From Xanthobacteraceae bacterium (lineage in GTDB: Bacteria; Pseudomonadota; Alphaproteobacteria; Rhizobiales; Xanthobacteraceae): a DNA stretch of 64,000 bases. Each line of letters opens with the position of its first letter. Position 1 is the stretch's first letter. Of the stretch, positions 36,044 through 43,894 are shown piece after piece. The position numbers were made by a program, and so were the translations under genes. The notes under the pieces were generated by a model, which did not search any database, was not told where the DNA came from, and worked only from the letters and a program-made list of their open reading frames with translations. Location: the NCBI GenBank assembly GCA_004297465.1, contig SCUB01000010.1:1-64000 (forward strand), read 5' to 3'.

Positions 36044-36799
36044 ATGACGACCATGGGCAACACCAGCGGCGGCACGGACGGGCGCAAGGACATGAGCTGC
36101 AAGAGTATGGGCTGCAAGGGCATGGGCTGGCGCGCCCTCCTTCTCGGCGGCAGCCTCGCGACGATCGGCCTGTTGACCGCCGCCGCTCCGGTGCGCGCCG
36201 CCGACGACGATGACGGCACCGCCGACATGACGATCGAGCAGCGCATGATTCACAACCTGATGACCGGCCTTGGCGCCACCAACGGCACCAGCAACACCGG
36301 CATCGACTACCGCGAGCGGTCGCCGCTGGTCATTCCGCCCAGCACCGGCCTGCCCGCGCCCGGCAGCACCGCCGCCGCGCCGGCGCCGAACTGGCCCAAG
36401 GATCCCGACGTCAGGAAGCGCAAGGAGGCGCGCGCGGCGCGCAACAAGCCCGGCAAGACCATGGAAGAGGAAGGTGCGCGGCTCAGCAACGCCGAGCTGC
36501 AGGCCGGCCGCGGACGATCGCGCGACACCATCCAGCCGGGCGCCAATCCCGATGGCCCCAACAAGCTTTCGATGGACGAACTCGGCTACAAGGGCGGCGT
36601 GTTCGGAACGCTGTGGAACTACACCAAGAAAGAAGAATCCGCGGTGTTCACCGGCGAGCCGGTGCGCGAGAGCCTGACGCAGCCTCCGGAGGGCTACCAG
36701 ACCCCCTCGTCGAAGCAAACCTATGGGTCGAATGCCACGGCCGAGCCCGAGCCCAATAAGGATCTCGAGGGCAAGCCGCTCGCGCCAGGCAAATTCTGA
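36044..36799 (+). CDS. Exported BamF-like (DUF3035-like) protein
   Basis: This is a 251-residue protein with a signal peptide after a Cys- and Met-rich N-terminus (hydrophobic about 32-50, cut near PVRAAD). The segment YRERSPLVIPPSTGLPAP resembles the conserved Pro-rich stretch of DUF3035, named BamF in alphaproteobacterial outer-membrane assembly complexes. The gene's place between lspA and the M16 peptidases fits that assignment. It lacks a clear lipobox at the mature N-terminus. The rest is low-complexity and polar. The start could be 36023, 36044 or 36053. The function call is tentative. Confidence 0.6.
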   Translation: MTTMGNTSGGTDGRKDMSCKSMGCKGMGWRALLLGGSLATIGLLTAAAPVRAADDDDGTADMTIEQRMIHNLMTGLGATNGTSNTGIDYRERSPLVIPPSTGLPAPGSTAAAPAPNWPKDPDVRKRKEARAARNKPGKTMEEEGARLSNAELQAGRGRSRDTIQPGANPDGPNKLSMDELGYKGGVFGTLWNYTKKEESAVFTGEPVRESLTQPPEGYQTPSSKQTYGSNATAEPEPNKDLEGKPLAPGKF

Positions 36800-36894
36800 C
36801 GTGGTTTCGCGCCGGCATCCCCGGCGACCCGACCGTTGCCGGGCCACGGGGCAGCCGTGGCGTAAAGACGCAAATGCCACGCATCAGGAGATCG

Positions 36895-38286
36895 ATGTCC
36901 CAACGCCGCTCCCTCACTCGCCGTGCCGCCACGCTGGCTGTTGCCGCCGCCGTCACGGCCTTCGCGTTTGCCGCCTCCGCCGCGCCGCAACCGAACGCCA
37001 GCGCGCCCTCCACCTTCACGCTCGCCAATGGCCTGCAGGTCGTGGTCCTGCCCGATCATCGCACGCCGGTCGCCACCCAGATGGTGTGGTACCGGGTCGG
37101 CGCCGCCGACGAGACGCCCGGCGTCTCTGGACTGGCGCATTTTCTCGAGCACCTGATGTTCAAGGGCACGGCCAAGCATCCGGCCGGCGCCTTTTCCAAG
37201 ACGGTCAGCCGCATCGGTGGCAGTGAGAACGCCTTCACCTCGACCGACTACACCGCCTATTTCCAGCGCGTGCCGCGCGACCAGCTTCCCACCATGATGG
37301 AAATGGAGGCCGACCGCATGACCGGCCTCGTGCTCACCGACGACGTGGTGTTGCCCGAGCGCAATGTGGTGCTGGAGGAATTCAATCAGCGCGTCGCCAA
37401 CAGCCCCGACGCGCGGCTCACCGAGCAGGTCCTGGCCGCGCTCTACCTCAACCACCCCTATGGCCGGCCGGTGATCGGCTGGCATCAGGAAATCGAGAAG
37501 CTCAACCGCGCCGACGCGCTGGCTTTCTACAAGCGTTTCTACGCGCCCAACAACGCCATCCTCGTCATCGCCGGCGATGTCGAGGCCGATCAGGTGCGCA
37601 CGCTGGCCGAGAAGTTCTATGGGCCCATCCCGGCGCTGCCCACGATCGCGCCGCGTCTGCGCCCGCAGGAGCCCACGCCGGCCGCGCAGCGCACCGTGAC
37701 GCTGGCCGATCCGCGCGTCGAGCAACCCAGCCTGCGCCGCTATTACCTGGTGCCGTCGGCGACCACCGCCAAGCCCGGCGAAAGCGCGGCGCTCGACGTG
37801 CTGGCCCAGTTGCTGGGCAGCGGAACGAACTCGCTGCTCTACCGCGCGCTGGTCATCGACAAGGCGATCGCCGTCAGCGCCCAGGCCTGGTACCACAACA
37901 CGGCGCTCGATACGACGCAGTTCGGCGTCTCGGCCACGCCGCGCGCCGGCATCACCTTTGCGCAGATCGAACAGGCTATCGACGAGGTGATCGCCGACGT
38001 TGCCGCCAACGGCATCAAGCCGGATGAACTCGAACGCGCCAAGACTTTGCTGGTCGCCGAAGCGACCTATGCGCGCGACAACCAGTCGACGATGACGCGC
38101 TGGTATGGCGCCGCGCTCGCCACCGGGCAGACGATCGGGGACATCGCCGACTGGCCCAACCGCGTCCGCGCCGTCACGGCGGACGATGTTCGCACCGCCG
38201 CCCGCACCTGGCTCACCAAGACCCGTTCCGTCACCGGCTATCTCATCAAGGATGCCGCGCCCAAAAGCGAGGAGAAGCGCTCGTGA
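36895..38286 (+). CDS. M16 zinc metallopeptidase, catalytic subunit
   Basis: This is a 463-residue exported peptidase with a signal peptide (about 1-30). The inverted zinc motif HFLEH gives His82, Glu85 and His86. The distal ligand Glu lies in NVVLEEFNQR (161 or 162). The C-terminal M16 domain has the RRYYLVPSA segment. It likely cleaves peptides in the periplasm. The start at 36895 has AGGAG at good spacing; an ATG at 36874 is the alternative. It shares one base with the next gene, an M16 protein lacking the zinc motif, so the two probably form a heterodimer. Confidence 0.92.
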   Translation: MSQRRSLTRRAATLAVAAAVTAFAFAASAAPQPNASAPSTFTLANGLQVVVLPDHRTPVATQMVWYRVGAADETPGVSGLAHFLEHLMFKGTAKHPAGAFSKTVSRIGGSENAFTSTDYTAYFQRVPRDQLPTMMEMEADRMTGLVLTDDVVLPERNVVLEEFNQRVANSPDARLTEQVLAALYLNHPYGRPVIGWHQEIEKLNRADALAFYKRFYAPNNAILVIAGDVEADQVRTLAEKFYGPIPALPTIAPRLRPQEPTPAAQRTVTLADPRVEQPSLRRYYLVPSATTAKPGESAALDVLAQLLGSGTNSLLYRALVIDKAIAVSAQAWYHNTALDTTQFGVSATPRAGITFAQIEQAIDEVIADVAANGIKPDELERAKTLLVAEATYARDNQSTMTRWYGAALATGQTIGDIADWPNRVRAVTADDVRTAARTWLTKTRSVTGYLIKDAAPKSEEKRS

Positions 38287-39626
38287 TGAATGCCGGTATC
38301 CTGCGCATCGCCGCCACCGCGCTCGCGGTCGCCGGCTCGGCTTGGCTCGTCGCCCCGCAGGCGGCGCGCGCCACCACCATCCAGCGCGTCATCTCGCCGG
38401 GCGGCATCGAGGCCTGGCTGGTGCAGGACGCCACCGTGCCGCTGGTGGCGATGGACCTCGCCTTCGCCGGCGGGGTGGCGCAGGATCCCGACGGCAAGCC
38501 GGGCGTCGCCTCGATGACCGCGGCGCTGATCGACGAAGGCGCGGGCGATCTCGATTCCCAGGCCTTCCGCGAGCGGCTCGACCGCCGCGCCATCGAGTTG
38601 AATTTCAGCGTCACGCGCGACTGTTTCCGCGTCTCGCTGCGCACTCTCAAGGAAAACCGCAACGAGGCCTTCGAGCTGTTGCGCATGGCTTTGGTCGCGC
38701 CCCGCTTCGACCGCGAGCCGCTCGAACGCATCCGCACCCAGGTTCTCTCCACCCTCAAGAAAGACAGCACCAGCCCGAACGACATCGCCCGCAAACAGTG
38801 GTGGGCGACCGCCTTCAAGAACCATCCCTATGGCCGCCCGGCCAACGGCACGCTGGACTCGGTGCCCACCATCGGCGCCGACGATTTGCGCGGCTATGTC
38901 CGGCGCGTACTGGCGCGCGACGGCCTCAAGATCGCGGTGGTGGGTGACATCGACGCGGCGGCGCTCGGTGCCCTGCTCGACACGACATTCGGCGCGCTGC
39001 CGGCCAAGGCCACGCTGATACCGGTACCCCAGGTGCAGCCCGACGCCGTGGGCGAGAAGGTCACGATCGGCCTCGACGTGCCGCAGACCGTGATCGCCTT
39101 CGGTGGCCCCGGCTTTGCCCGCAAGGATCCCGACTTCATGGCCGCCTATGTGGTCAACCACATCGCCGGTGGCGGCGCGTTCTCGTCACGGCTCTACCGC
39201 GAGGTGCGAGAAAAGCGCGGACTGGTCTACAGCGTCTACGACAACCTGGTGTGGCTCAAACACGCCGCCGCGTTCTACGGCGGCACCGCCACCCGTGCCG
39301 ACCGCGCCGCCGAGACCATCGCGCTGATCGAGCAGGAACTGCGCCGCATCGCCCATGACGGCCCCACCGAGCAGGAACTCGCCGAGGCCAAGTCCTATCT
39401 CAAGGGCTCGCAGATGCTCTCGCTCGACACCTCGTCGAAGATCGCCTCGCAACTCGTGCAGTACCAGGTCGACGATCTCGGCATCGACTACATCGACCGC
39501 CGCAACGGCCTGATCGATGCCGTCACCATCGCCGACGCCCGCCGCGTCGCCCAGCGCCTGTTCGGCGGCGGACTGCTGATGACCGTGGTCGGACGCACGC
39601 CATCTGCCGCGCCGACAGGAAATTGA
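38286..39626 (+). CDS. M16 family protein lacking the zinc motif (partner subunit)
   Basis: This is a 446-residue exported protein with a signal peptide (about 1-30, cut near AARATT). It has M16 fold landmarks (GVASMTAALIDEGAGDLD, GGGAFSSRLYREVREKRGLVYSVY). The HxxEH site is absent; the matching stretch reads ASMTAALIDEG. The substrate-binding loop (SRLYREVREKRGL) is kept. This pairing of active and inactive subunits mirrors the mitochondrial processing peptidase and other bacterial M16B heterodimers. A GTG at 38283 is an alternative start. Confidence 0.92.
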   Translation: MNAGILRIAATALAVAGSAWLVAPQAARATTIQRVISPGGIEAWLVQDATVPLVAMDLAFAGGVAQDPDGKPGVASMTAALIDEGAGDLDSQAFRERLDRRAIELNFSVTRDCFRVSLRTLKENRNEAFELLRMALVAPRFDREPLERIRTQVLSTLKKDSTSPNDIARKQWWATAFKNHPYGRPANGTLDSVPTIGADDLRGYVRRVLARDGLKIAVVGDIDAAALGALLDTTFGALPAKATLIPVPQVQPDAVGEKVTIGLDVPQTVIAFGGPGFARKDPDFMAAYVVNHIAGGGAFSSRLYREVREKRGLVYSVYDNLVWLKHAAAFYGGTATRADRAAETIALIEQELRRIAHDGPTEQELAEAKSYLKGSQMLSLDTSSKIASQLVQYQVDDLGIDYIDRRNGLIDAVTIADARRVAQRLFGGGLLMTVVGRTPSAAPTGN

Positions 39627-39652
39627 TCCCCCGCCTCTTGCCTTCCTCGCGG

Positions 39653-39676
39653 CTATCCGGCCAGATCGCCGGATAG
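39653..39676. other. Perfect inverted repeat between the M16 pair and pgi
   Basis: CTATCCGGC and GCCGGATAG form a perfect nine-base stem around a six-base loop CAGATC, 26 bases after the M16 stop and 44 bases before pgi. There is no T-run, so it is not a classic terminator. It could be a processing hairpin, a Rho-assisted stop or an operator for pgi. Confidence 0.6.
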
Positions 39677-39719
39677 GTTCGCCGCTTCGCCGGCTTCATC
39701 CGCGCCCAGGGATCCGCGC

Positions 39720-41039
39720 ATGACGATTCTCCAGTCCATCAGCCATGCCCGCCTCGAGGATATCGGCGCGCATGGCGTCGCCGCGCACGCGCTTGAAGCG
39801 GCGCTGGACGAAACCGAGGCGGCGCTGGAGCGGCTGCGCGCGCAGCACGCCGACGGCTCGCTGCCGCTGTTGCGGCTTGCCTCCGAGCGCGGCGACCTGG
39901 CCGCCATCGGCAGCGCCGCGACGCGGCTGCGCGAGGGCGCAAGCGACATCGTCATCCTCGGCACCGGCGGCTCCAGCCTTGGCGCCCAGGCGCTGGTGCA
40001 ACTCGCCGGCAGCACCGTGTCCGGCCTCGGCCTGGTCGGCGGCGGACAGCGTCTGCATTTCCTCGACAACCTCGATCCCCTGACCTTCGACGCCATGCTG
40101 GCGCGGCTGCCGCTCGCCACCACCCGCTTTGTCGCGATCTCGAAATCCGGCGGCACCGCGGAGACGCTGATGCAGACCATGGCGGCGCTCGACGCCGCGC
40201 GCCACGCCGGGCTGGAAGCAAAAATCCCGGTGCTGTTCCTCGGCCTGTCGGAACCGGCAAGGCCGGACAGGAAGAATGCCCTACGCGACCTGCTGACCCA
40301 CTTCAAGGTGCCGATGCTCGATCACGACACCGGGGTCGGCGGCCGCTTCTCGGTGCTCACCAATGTCGGCCTGCTGCCCGCAGCCCTCGCCGGCCTCGAT
40401 ATCGTCGCGGTGCGCGCCGGGGCCGCGGCCGCGCTCGCGCCCGTGCTCGGGCGCAGTCCGGCCCGCGAGGTCGCGCCCGCCGTCGGCGCCGCGCTCGCCG
40501 TCGCGCTCGCCCGCCACAACGACAAGGCGATCAGCGTCATGATGGCCTATGCCGACCGGCTCGAACGCTTCACCCGCTGGTATGTCCAGTTGTGGGCCGA
40601 AAGCCTCGGCAAGGACGGCAAGGGCACGACGCCGGTGGCCGCGCTCGGACCGGTCGACCAGCACAGCCAGCTCCAGCTCTTCATTGACGGGCCGCGCGAC
40701 AAGCTGTTCACCGTCATCACCGTCGACACCGCCCACAAGGGTCCGCGCATGCCGGTCGACCTGGTGCGGCTGTGCGGCGAGGATGCGCTGTCGGACCGAA
40801 CCATCGGCGATCTCGTCGCGGCCCAGGGCCGCGCCACCGCCGAGACGCTGACGAAAAACGGCTGCCCGGTGCGCACCTTCCACATCGACCGGCTCGACGA
40901 GGCCGCGCTCGGCGAACTGATGATGCATTTCATGCTCGAAACCATCATCGCCGCCAACCTCATCGGCGTCGACGCCTTCGATCAGCCGGCGGTGGAGGAA
41001 GGCAAGGTGCTGGCCAAGAAATACGTCATGGCGGGCTGA
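39720..41039 (+). CDS. pgi: Glucose-6-phosphate isomerase (short form)
   Basis: Interconverts glucose 6-phosphate and fructose 6-phosphate. It has 439 residues, about 110 shorter than the E. coli enzyme, matching the short form of Bradyrhizobium relatives. The sugar-phosphate-binding SIS loops are ILGTGGSSLGAQAL and SKSGGTAET. The signature region has LWAESLGKDGKGTTPV with the active Glu, then DQHSQLQL with the active His. The C-terminal lysine lies in GKVLAKKY. arfB follows ten bases later. Confidence 0.92.
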   Translation: MTILQSISHARLEDIGAHGVAAHALEAALDETEAALERLRAQHADGSLPLLRLASERGDLAAIGSAATRLREGASDIVILGTGGSSLGAQALVQLAGSTVSGLGLVGGGQRLHFLDNLDPLTFDAMLARLPLATTRFVAISKSGGTAETLMQTMAALDAARHAGLEAKIPVLFLGLSEPARPDRKNALRDLLTHFKVPMLDHDTGVGGRFSVLTNVGLLPAALAGLDIVAVRAGAAAALAPVLGRSPAREVAPAVGAALAVALARHNDKAISVMMAYADRLERFTRWYVQLWAESLGKDGKGTTPVAALGPVDQHSQLQLFIDGPRDKLFTVITVDTAHKGPRMPVDLVRLCGEDALSDRTIGDLVAAQGRATAETLTKNGCPVRTFHIDRLDEAALGELMMHFMLETIIAANLIGVDAFDQPAVEEGKVLAKKYVMAG

Positions 41040-41048
41040 GGTTCTTTC

Positions 41049-41465
41049 ATGCTGCGCATCGCCCGCGACATCGTGATCGACGAATCCGACATCGAGATCG
41101 GATTCGTGCGCGCCTCGGGACCGGGCGGCCAGAACGTCAACAAGCTCTCGACCGCGGCGCAACTGCGCTACGACAGCCATCGCGCCCATCTCGCGCCCGA
41201 CGTCGCGGCGCGGCTGACGCGTCTTGCCGGCCAGCGCATGACGCGCGACGGCGTCATCGTCATCCACGCCCAGCGCTTCCGCACCCAGGAACGCAACCGC
41301 CAGGACGCCGTCGACCGGCTGGTCGAGCTGTTCAAGGCGGCGGCGGTGCGCCCGACGCCGCGCCGGGCGACACGGCCGACGCTCGCTTCCAAGAAGCGGC
41401 GGCTGGAGGGCAAGAAGCGGCGCGGCGAGATCAAGTCGATGCGCAGCGGCCGCCCCGAGGAGTAG
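41049..41465 (+). CDS. arfB: Ribosome-rescue aminoacyl-tRNA hydrolase
   Basis: This is a 138-residue class I release-factor-like protein. It holds the GGQ loop at 26-28 in SGPGGQNVNK, but no codon-recognition domain. A basic tail with KKRRLEGKKRRGEIKS should enter the empty mRNA channel of stalled ribosomes. These two features define ArfB (YaeJ/ICT1). It sits 10 bases after pgi and 71 bases before mutL, and probably shares the pgi transcript. Confidence 0.94.
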   Translation: MLRIARDIVIDESDIEIGFVRASGPGGQNVNKLSTAAQLRYDSHRAHLAPDVAARLTRLAGQRMTRDGVIVIHAQRFRTQERNRQDAVDRLVELFKAAAVRPTPRRATRPTLASKKRRLEGKKRRGEIKSMRSGRPEE

Positions 41466-41536
41466 GCGCGGCCGGTTTCCGTAACCTCGCCCAGCGGATA
41501 GACTGCCCCTTTCCTCCCGAACGAGTCGCCCTGGGC

Positions 41537-43336
41537 ATGCCCGTCCGCCAACTGCCGCCCGCCGTCGTCAACCGCATCGCCGCCGGCGAGGTGGTCGAGC
41601 GTCCCGCCAGCGTGGTCAAGGAGCTGGTCGAGAACGCCATCGACGCCGGCGCGCATCGCATCGACGTCCTCACCGAAGGCGGCGGCCAGCGCCGCATCAC
41701 GGTGACCGACGACGGCGCCGGCATGAGCCGGGCCGATCTCGCGCTGGCGGTGGAGCGCCACGCCACCTCCAAGCTCGACGACGAAGACCTGCTCGGCATC
41801 CACACCATGGGCTTTCGCGGCGAGGCGCTGCCCTCGATCGGCGCGGTGGCGCGGCTCATCCTGACCACCCGCCACGCGAGCGAACCGCATGGCTGGACGC
41901 TCACCGTCGCCGGCGGCGCCAAGGGCACCCTCGCGCCGGCGGCGATCGCGCGCGGCACCTCCGTCGAGGCCGCCGACCTGTTCTACGCCACGCCGGCGCG
42001 GCTGAAATTCCTCAAGACCGACCGCACCGAGGCCGAGGCCATCCGCGAGACGGTGCGGCGGCTCGCGATGGCGCGGCCCGACATCGCCTTCACGCTCGCC
42101 GGCGAGGAGCGCGCGCCGCTGAGCTGGCCGGCGGTGCTGCCCGGCGCGGCGGGCCGGCTGACCCGTCTCGGCGACATCCTCGGGCCTGAGTTCCGCGCCC
42201 ACGCCATCGAGGTCGGCGCCGAACGCGACGGCGCCGTGGTCGAAGGCTATGCCGCGGCACCCGCGTTGACCCGCGCCAACGCGCTCGGCCAGTATCTGTT
42301 CGTCAACGGCCGCCCGGTGCGCGACAGGCTGATGCTGGGCGCGGTGCGCGGGGCTTACGCCGATTACCTGCCGCGCGACCGCCATCCGGTTGTGGCGCTG
42401 TTCGTCACGCTCGATCCGCACGAGGTCGACGTCAACGTGCATCCGGCGAAAACCGAGGTGCGGTTCCGCAACGCCGGCCTCATTCGCGCGCTGATCGTGC
42501 ATGCGCTCAAGGATGGCCTTGCCCGCGAGGGCCGTCGCAGCGCGGCCGAGCCGGGTGACGCGGCCGTCATGGCGTTCCGCCCGCAGGGAGCGCGCGGATG
42601 GGACTGGCGGCGCTCGCCGGCCGCGCCGCCGCAGGCCGCATCGTTCGCCACAGCGCCCGCCGCGGCGGGCTTTGCCGAGGCCGTGCAGGACCGCTTCGAT
42701 GTCGGCGCGCCTGCGGCCGACATCCGCATGGAGCCGCCCGCGCAGGAACTGATCGAGCGGCCGCTCGGCGCGGCGCGGGCGCAGATCCACGACACCTACA
42801 TCCTGAGCCAGACCCGCGACGGCCTCGTCATCGTCGACCAGCACGCCGCGCACGAGCGCATCGTCTATGAGCGCATCAAGGCGGCGCTGGCGGAAACCGG
42901 CGTGGCGCGGCAGATCCTGCTCATCCCCGAGATCGTCGAACTGGACGATGCGCTGGTCGAGCGGATGGCGGCGCGCGCCGACGAACTGGCGCAATTCGGC
43001 GTCGTGGTCGAGGCGTTCGGACCCGGCGCGGTGATGGTGCGCGAGACGCCGGCGCTGCTTGGCGAGATCAACGCCGCCGCGCTGATCCGCAACCTTGCCG
43101 AGCACATGGCCGAATGGGACGAGGCGCTGCCGCTGGAGCGGCGGCTCATGCATGTCGCGGCCACCATGGCCTGCCACGGCTCGGTACGCGCCGGCCGCCG
43201 CCTCAAGCCCGACGAGATGAACGCGCTGTTGCGCGAGATGGAGGCCACGCCCAATTCCGGCCAGTGCAACCACGGCCGCCCGACCTATGTCGAGCTGCGG
43301 CTGTCCGACATCGAAAGGCTGTTCGCGCGGCGCTGA
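41537..43336 (+). CDS. mutL: DNA mismatch repair protein with endonuclease motif
   Basis: This is a 599-residue MutL. The N-terminal GHKL ATPase has VKELVENAIDAGA, DDGAGM and GFRGEALPSI. A variable linker follows, then the dimerisation domain. The latter carries DQHAAHERIVYE from residue 434, which fits the metal-binding motif DQHA-x2-E-x4-E of nicking MutL proteins. It also has ACHGSVR and QCNHGRPT. So strand incision probably resides in MutL rather than in a MutH. The stop abuts that of convergent rsmD with no gap. Confidence 0.96.
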   Translation: MPVRQLPPAVVNRIAAGEVVERPASVVKELVENAIDAGAHRIDVLTEGGGQRRITVTDDGAGMSRADLALAVERHATSKLDDEDLLGIHTMGFRGEALPSIGAVARLILTTRHASEPHGWTLTVAGGAKGTLAPAAIARGTSVEAADLFYATPARLKFLKTDRTEAEAIRETVRRLAMARPDIAFTLAGEERAPLSWPAVLPGAAGRLTRLGDILGPEFRAHAIEVGAERDGAVVEGYAAAPALTRANALGQYLFVNGRPVRDRLMLGAVRGAYADYLPRDRHPVVALFVTLDPHEVDVNVHPAKTEVRFRNAGLIRALIVHALKDGLAREGRRSAAEPGDAAVMAFRPQGARGWDWRRSPAAPPQAASFATAPAAAGFAEAVQDRFDVGAPAADIRMEPPAQELIERPLGAARAQIHDTYILSQTRDGLVIVDQHAAHERIVYERIKAALAETGVARQILLIPEIVELDDALVERMAARADELAQFGVVVEAFGPGAVMVRETPALLGEINAAALIRNLAEHMAEWDEALPLERRLMHVAATMACHGSVRAGRRLKPDEMNALLREMEATPNSGQCNHGRPTYVELRLSDIERLFARR

Positions 43337-43894
43337 TCAAGGCATCGCGCGCAGGATGACGAACTCGGTGTCGTCGTAAGTACGGCGCTCCAGCTCCTCG
43401 AAGCCGTCCGGCGCGGCAAAGCCGGCCGCGGCCGCTTCCTCGACCACCACTAGCGCGTCCGGGGCCAGCCAGCCGCCGGCGCGCAGCGAAACCAGCGCGC
43501 GCTCGGCTAACCCCTTGCCGTAGGGCGGATCGCACAGCGCCAGCGTGAACGGGGGCATCGGGTGCGCGGGGCCGAGCGCGGTGGCGTCGCGGCGATACAC
43601 CTTGGTGACGCCGCCGAGCCCGAGCGTCTCGACGTTCTGGCGCAACAGCGCGCGCGCCTCGGCGCCGTTGTCGACGAACAGCGCGAACGCGGCGCCGCGC
43701 GAAACCGCCTCGCAGCCGAGCGCGCCGGTGCCGGCGAACAGGTCGATGACCCGCGCGCCGCTGACCGGATCGCCATAGGCATGGATCAGGATATTGAACA
43801 GCGCCTCGCGCAAGCGGTCGGCGGTGGGCCGGATGGCGCGCGAGGACGGAGCCGCCAGCGTGCGCCCCTTGAGACGGCCGCCGACGATCCGCAT
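43337..43894 (-). CDS. rsmD: 16S rRNA (guanine-966-N2)-methyltransferase
   Basis: This is a 185-residue methyltransferase. It begins MRIVGGRLKGRTL, then RPTADRLREALFN, the SAM loop LFAGTGALG at about 52-60, and the catalytic CDPPYGKG. It methylates G966 of 16S rRNA. Its ATG shares one base with the stop of the pseudouridine synthase gene upstream, so both rRNA-modifying enzymes are made from one transcript. Confidence 0.95.
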   Translation of the reverse strand: MRIVGGRLKGRTLAAPSSRAIRPTADRLREALFNILIHAYGDPVSGARVIDLFAGTGALGCEAVSRGAAFALFVDNGAEARALLRQNVETLGLGGVTKVYRRDATALGPAHPMPPFTLALCDPPYGKGLAERALVSLRAGGWLAPDALVVVEEAAAAGFAAPDGFEELERRTYDDTEFVILRAMP

